Shown piece by piece: positions 61,163 to 64,000 of a stretch of DNA of 64,000 nucleotides (positions are counted from its first letter, which is position 1; every line of letters begins with the position of its first letter). The notes beneath the pieces were generated by a model. It was given only the letters and a program-made list of their open reading frames with translations. It did no database searches and had not been told where the DNA came from. The translations under genes and the position numbers were made by a program. The DNA comes from Thermococcus sp. LS1 (GTDB taxonomy: Archaea > Methanobacteriota_B > Thermococci > Thermococcales > Thermococcaceae). The stretch lies in the NCBI RefSeq assembly GCF_012027395.1, contig NZ_SNUJ01000002.1:62001-126000 (forward strand), in the 5' to 3' direction.

Positions 61163-61969
61163 ATGATAGCACATCTAATAAACACCGATATCGGGAACAG
61201 GGGAGTGCTGAAGGTCTACCTCGACTACCGGAGGAAGAACTTTAATTTTTTACATAATTCTGCAAAACTGTTCTTAGACAATCTCGAGCGGGTTCTCATA
61301 GTTACGGGCTTTCCCATCCCCCCTATGATGCTGGCCGAAACTGACGGGCCGCCGGGAGCAATGGCCATTTACAGCACCGTTGAGATGCTTGGAGGAAAGG
61401 CTGAAATCCTGACGTATTCAGAGGTCGAAAAGGCTCTTGAGCCCTTCGGCGTTTCCTTTGCCAGGAATCCTGAGCCAGAGGATTACTCCCTGATAATCAG
61501 CGTCGAGACCCCTGGTAGGGCTGCCGACGGTAGATACTACTCCATGAGTGCCATGGAAATAAAGAGAGATCCCCTGGACGGCATCTTTCTCAAAGCGAGA
61601 GCCCTTGGAATTCCCACGATAGGGGTAGGTGACGGAGGCAACGAGATTGGCATGGGAAAAATCCGGGAGCTGGTTGTGAGCCACGTTCCACACGGAGAGA
61701 AAATAGCGAGCGTCGTCGAGACGAACGAGCTCATAGTTTCCGCCGTCTCCAACTGGGGGGCCTACGGCTTGATTGCTCAGGCATCGATTGAAGTTGGAAG
61801 AAACCTCCTCGAGAGGTGGGACGAGAGGAGAGTTGTTGAGGCCATCTCTAGCGCTGGATTAATAGACGGCGTTTCAAAGACCTTGGCTCCGAGCGTGGAC
61901 GGGATAAGTTTGGGGGTTCACGAAGGAATCGTTGAGCTTTTAAAGGCAGTAATCGATGAGGCCATTTAG
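61163..61969 (+). CDS. DUF4392 / D-glutamate cyclase-like protein
   Basis: A 268-residue protein of the family whose mammalian member (DGLUCY C-terminal part) converts D-glutamate to 5-oxoproline. Characteristic: GDGGNEIGMGKIRELVVSHV near residues 157-176 and SVDGISLGVH near the end. Substrate in archaea not established. Start ATG 61163 a few nt after the small gene, with only weak GAGG upstream, so it is translated by coupling. Confidence 0.82.
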   Translation: MIAHLINTDIGNRGVLKVYLDYRRKNFNFLHNSAKLFLDNLERVLIVTGFPIPPMMLAETDGPPGAMAIYSTVEMLGGKAEILTYSEVEKALEPFGVSFARNPEPEDYSLIISVETPGRAADGRYYSMSAMEIKRDPLDGIFLKARALGIPTIGVGDGGNEIGMGKIRELVVSHVPHGEKIASVVETNELIVSAVSNWGAYGLIAQASIEVGRNLLERWDERRVVEAISSAGLIDGVSKTLAPSVDGISLGVHEGIVELLKAVIDEAI

Positions 61970-61977
61970 GTGGTTGA

Positions 61978-62598
61978 ATGGAGCTGGACGCGTTCATAAC
62001 TGATGAGAAGACTCTCAAATTGATAGAACGTACCAGAGAATTTGCTATGAGCTTCTTTGAACGCGAGGGGACCCACGGCTTCAGCCACGTGGAGCGCGTC
62101 TTCAACCTCTGCATGCACATAGGCAGGGAAGAAGGTGCGGATCTAGAAATCCTAGCTTTAGCGGCGCTTCTCCACGATGTTGCTAGACCCCTTGAGAGCG
62201 CCGGAAAGGTGGAAGACCACGCCGCTGAGGGGGCGCGGATAGCCAGACAGTACTTGAGAAGCTTGGGTTATCCAGAAGAGAAAGTCGAGGCTGTTGCTCA
62301 TGCAATAGAGGCCCACCGCTTCTCGCGCGGTCCGAAGCCGACCACTCTTGAGGCGAAGATACTCAGCGACGCCGACAAGCTCGATGCGATAGGTGCGATA
62401 GGCATCGCAAGGGTCTTCATGTACTCCGGCGAGCACGGCAGGGACATAGAGGCTTCTCTAAGGCACTTTGAGGAGAAGATACTTAAGCTCAAAGACCTCA
62501 TGTACACGGAAACTGCTAAAAAGATGGCAGAAGAACGCCACCGCTTTACAGAGGAGTTCATAGAGCGCATAAGGCGCGAGATAGAGGGAGAAATCTGA
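61978..62598 (+). CDS. HD-domain phosphohydrolase
   Basis: A 206-residue metal-dependent phosphohydrolase: GFSHVERVFNL, LLHDVARP (the HD doublet), HAIEAHRF and SDADKLDAIGAIGIARVF form the H...HD...D pattern of the HDc superfamily (uncharacterised YqfB/UPF-like subgroup). Substrate is probably a nucleotide or nucleotide sugar. The ATG at 61978 follows AGGTGG. Last gene of the HPS-PHI operon. Confidence 0.88.
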   Translation: MELDAFITDEKTLKLIERTREFAMSFFEREGTHGFSHVERVFNLCMHIGREEGADLEILALAALLHDVARPLESAGKVEDHAAEGARIARQYLRSLGYPEEKVEAVAHAIEAHRFSRGPKPTTLEAKILSDADKLDAIGAIGIARVFMYSGEHGRDIEASLRHFEEKILKLKDLMYTETAKKMAEERHRFTEEFIERIRREIEGEI

Positions 62599-62700
62599 AC
62601 TCCCCTTTGGCCTTTTCTTCCATAATAAGGTTTTTAAAGGACTTCCAGAATTAAGGGTTAGCCCTTTAAGGTCATTCTTCAGGCTGAGGGAGGTGAGGAG

Positions 62701-63213
62701 ATGAAGGCGCCAATCTGTGAGGTGTGTTTGAAGACCGACGACATTCTGTGCCCGGCTGATGAGAAAAAGCTTCAAGAAGGGATTATTTCCGAACTGGATG
62801 TTAAAGTCGCGAGACTCCTATACAAGCTCATTGGCGACGCTGACGTTGAATTCAAGAAGGCCGTTGAAGCTGGCGACCTCGTGATAATCATGGTCGGCGA
62901 GGGCGACGTCCCTATAACCATCGGAAAGGGCGGCAAGAACATAAAGGCCCTCATGAGGGAGCTCGGTAAGAGGATAAGGGTCATTGAGAGCGTTGAAGTG
63001 AAAGGCACTGACGACGTCAAGAAGCTCGCCACTGACCTGCTCTACCCTGCCGGAGTCTTCGGCGTGAACATCGTTTACAAGCCGGGCGGGGGAACCTACT
63101 ACAAGGTCCTCGTCCTCAGCAGGGATAGGAAGAAGCTCCCGGAGAAGGCCGAGGTTCTGGAGAGCATACTCTCCCAGATAGTCGGCCAGGAAGTTAAAAT
63201 GAACTTCATTTGA
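62701..63213 (+). CDS. KH-domain NusA-like protein
   Basis: A 170-residue archaeal NusA-type protein with an N-terminal CEVCLKTDDILC metal motif and two KH domains (the GxxG-like IGKGGKNI near residues 78-85 in the first). It binds RNA and takes part in transcription elongation or RNA handling. The ATG at 62701 follows GGAGGTGAGG; TATA TTTTTAAAG near 62629-62637 gives a leader of about 40 nt. The next gene, aspS, follows after 28 nt. Confidence 0.88.
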   Translation: MKAPICEVCLKTDDILCPADEKKLQEGIISELDVKVARLLYKLIGDADVEFKKAVEAGDLVIIMVGEGDVPITIGKGGKNIKALMRELGKRIRVIESVEVKGTDDVKKLATDLLYPAGVFGVNIVYKPGGGTYYKVLVLSRDRKKLPEKAEVLESILSQIVGQEVKMNFI

Positions 63214-63241
63214 CTTCTTTTTTCTTACGGAGGTTGTGGAG

Positions 63242-64000
63242 ATGTACCGGACGCACTACTCGAGTCAGATTACGGAAGAGCTCAACGGCCAGCGCGTCAA
63301 GGTTGCTGGCTGGGTCTGGGAAGTTAAGGACCTCGGAGGAATAAAGTTCCTCTGGATAAGGGACAGGGAAGGCATAGTTCAGATAACCGCACCGAAGAAG
63401 AAGGTTGACCCAGAGATATTCAAACTCATCCCGAAGCTCAACTCAGAAGACGTCATAGCCGTCGAGGGAATAGTCAACTTCACACCCAAGGCAAAGCTCG
63501 GTTTTGAAATCCTCCCCGAGAAGCTCGAGGTTCTCAGCAGGGCCCAAACACCCCTCCCCCTTGACCCGACAGGAAAAGTCAAGGCCGAGCTTGACACGAG
63601 GCTCGACAACCGCTTCATGGACGTCAGAAAGCCCGAAGTAACGGCGATATTCAAAATCCGCTCCAGCGTTTTCAAAGCGGTTCACGACTTCTTCCACAGC
63701 GAGGGTTTCATAGAGGTCCATACGCCAAAGATAATCGCCACCGCAACCGAAGGTGGAACCGAGCTCTTCCCTATGAAGTACTTCGAGAAGGACGCCTTCC
63801 TTGCCCAGAGCCCGCAGCTATACAAGCAGATAATGATGGCGAGCGGCCTCGACCGTGTTTATGAAGTCGCCCCCATATTCAGGGCAGAGGAGCACAACAC
63901 CACCAGACACCTCAACGAAGCATGGAGCATAGATGCGGAGATGGCCTTCATAGAGAACGAGGAGGAGGTAATGGAGCTCCTTGAGAGGCTCGTCGCTTAC
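63242..64000 (+). CDS. aspS: Aspartyl-tRNA synthetase (partial, cut by the window edge)
   Basis: The first 253 codons are present and the frame runs off the right edge without a stop. N-terminal OB-fold anticodon-binding domain ([40 protein letters not shown]) followed by class II motif 1 ([20 protein letters not shown]) and the motif 2 loop [15 protein letters not shown]. Archaeal type. The ATG at 63242 follows GGAGG. Residues past 253 cannot be judged. Confidence 0.93.
   Translation, partial: MYRTHYSSQITEELNGQRVKVAGWVWEVKDLGGIKFLWIRDREGIVQITAPKKKVDPEIFKLIPKLNSEDVIAVEGIVNFTPKAKLGFEILPEKLEVLSRAQTPLPLDPTGKVKAELDTRLDNRFMDVRKPEVTAIFKIRSSVFKAVHDFFHSEGFIEVHTPKIIATATEGGTELFPMKYFEKDAFLAQSPQLYKQIMMASGLDRVYEVAPIFRAEEHNTTRHLNEAWSIDAEMAFIENEEEVMELLERLVAY

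Overview
The window is chromosomal DNA of a hyperthermophilic archaeon of the order Thermococcales, most likely a Thermococcus. This rests on a reverse gyrase, an archaeal histone, a 264-residue TrmBL2, a SurR/Pdo pair, a fused HPS-PHI enzyme, an ADP-forming acetyl-CoA synthetase subunit, GGTGAT/GGAGG ribosome-binding sites 4-8 nt before starts, TATA boxes about 25 nt before starts, and gene orders I recognise from T. kodakarensis and P. furiosus. Genes are packed tightly, with many ATGA overlaps. Only four stretches longer than 300 nt lack genes.

Layout. 1-2.7 kb: secreted and membrane genes, including two related lipoproteins, one of them split by an apparent single-base frameshift. 2.8-9.1 kb (minus strand): glycerol catabolism, with a glycerol-3-phosphate dehydrogenase, its oxidoreductase and CxxC partners, glycerol kinase and two tandem glycerophosphodiesterases. 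9.2-12.8 kb: two MFS carriers and an alpha/beta hydrolase. 12.9-16.4 kb: a methyltransferase, a C/D box sRNA gene, thymidylate kinase, and a nucleotidyltransferase paired with a mutase-like protein lacking the catalytic serine loop. 16.6-22.5 kb: PEP carboxykinase, maltodextrin phosphorylase with a TGM-type operator, and a sodium symporter. 22.5-28.8 kb: GluRS, DnaG, a Toprim protein, a B12/radical SAM protein, a histone and a Dcd-family protein. 28.8-29.45 kb: a gene-free element bounded by inverted palindromic repeats next to tRNA-Arg. 30-34.5 kb: the ftsZ-secE-spt5-L11-L1-P0-P1 cluster. 34.6-41.6 kb: D-aminoacyl-tRNA deacylase, a TAXI-TRAP uptake operon, a short pilin, a fucose-isomerase-like protein and HARP (protein-only RNase P homolog). 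41.6-42.1 kb: tRNA-Thr, tRNA-Pro and a second copy of the repeat-bounded element.

42.1-56.9 kb carries an intein-containing type IA topoisomerase, a geranylgeranyl reductase/ferredoxin/SurR operon divergent from pdo across a perfect extended SurR site, the acetyl-CoA synthetase beta subunit, reverse gyrase and TrmBL2. 56.9-62.6 kb holds a three-gene minus-strand operon (arginase fold, zinc ribbon, winged helix) and a plus-strand operon from HPS-PHI to an HD phosphohydrolase. That operon encodes a divergent FtsZ-fold protein. The window ends with a KH protein and the first 253 codons of aspS.

The items I consider most worth attention are: the FtsZ-like protein that keeps the T7-loop aspartates but lacks the GTP-binding signature; the two tRNA-adjacent elements with matching palindromic ends; the C/D sRNA with a U-U to G-C change in its kink-turn; HARP abutting tRNA genes with the tRNA TATA box built into its stop codon; and several perfect palindromes at promoters.
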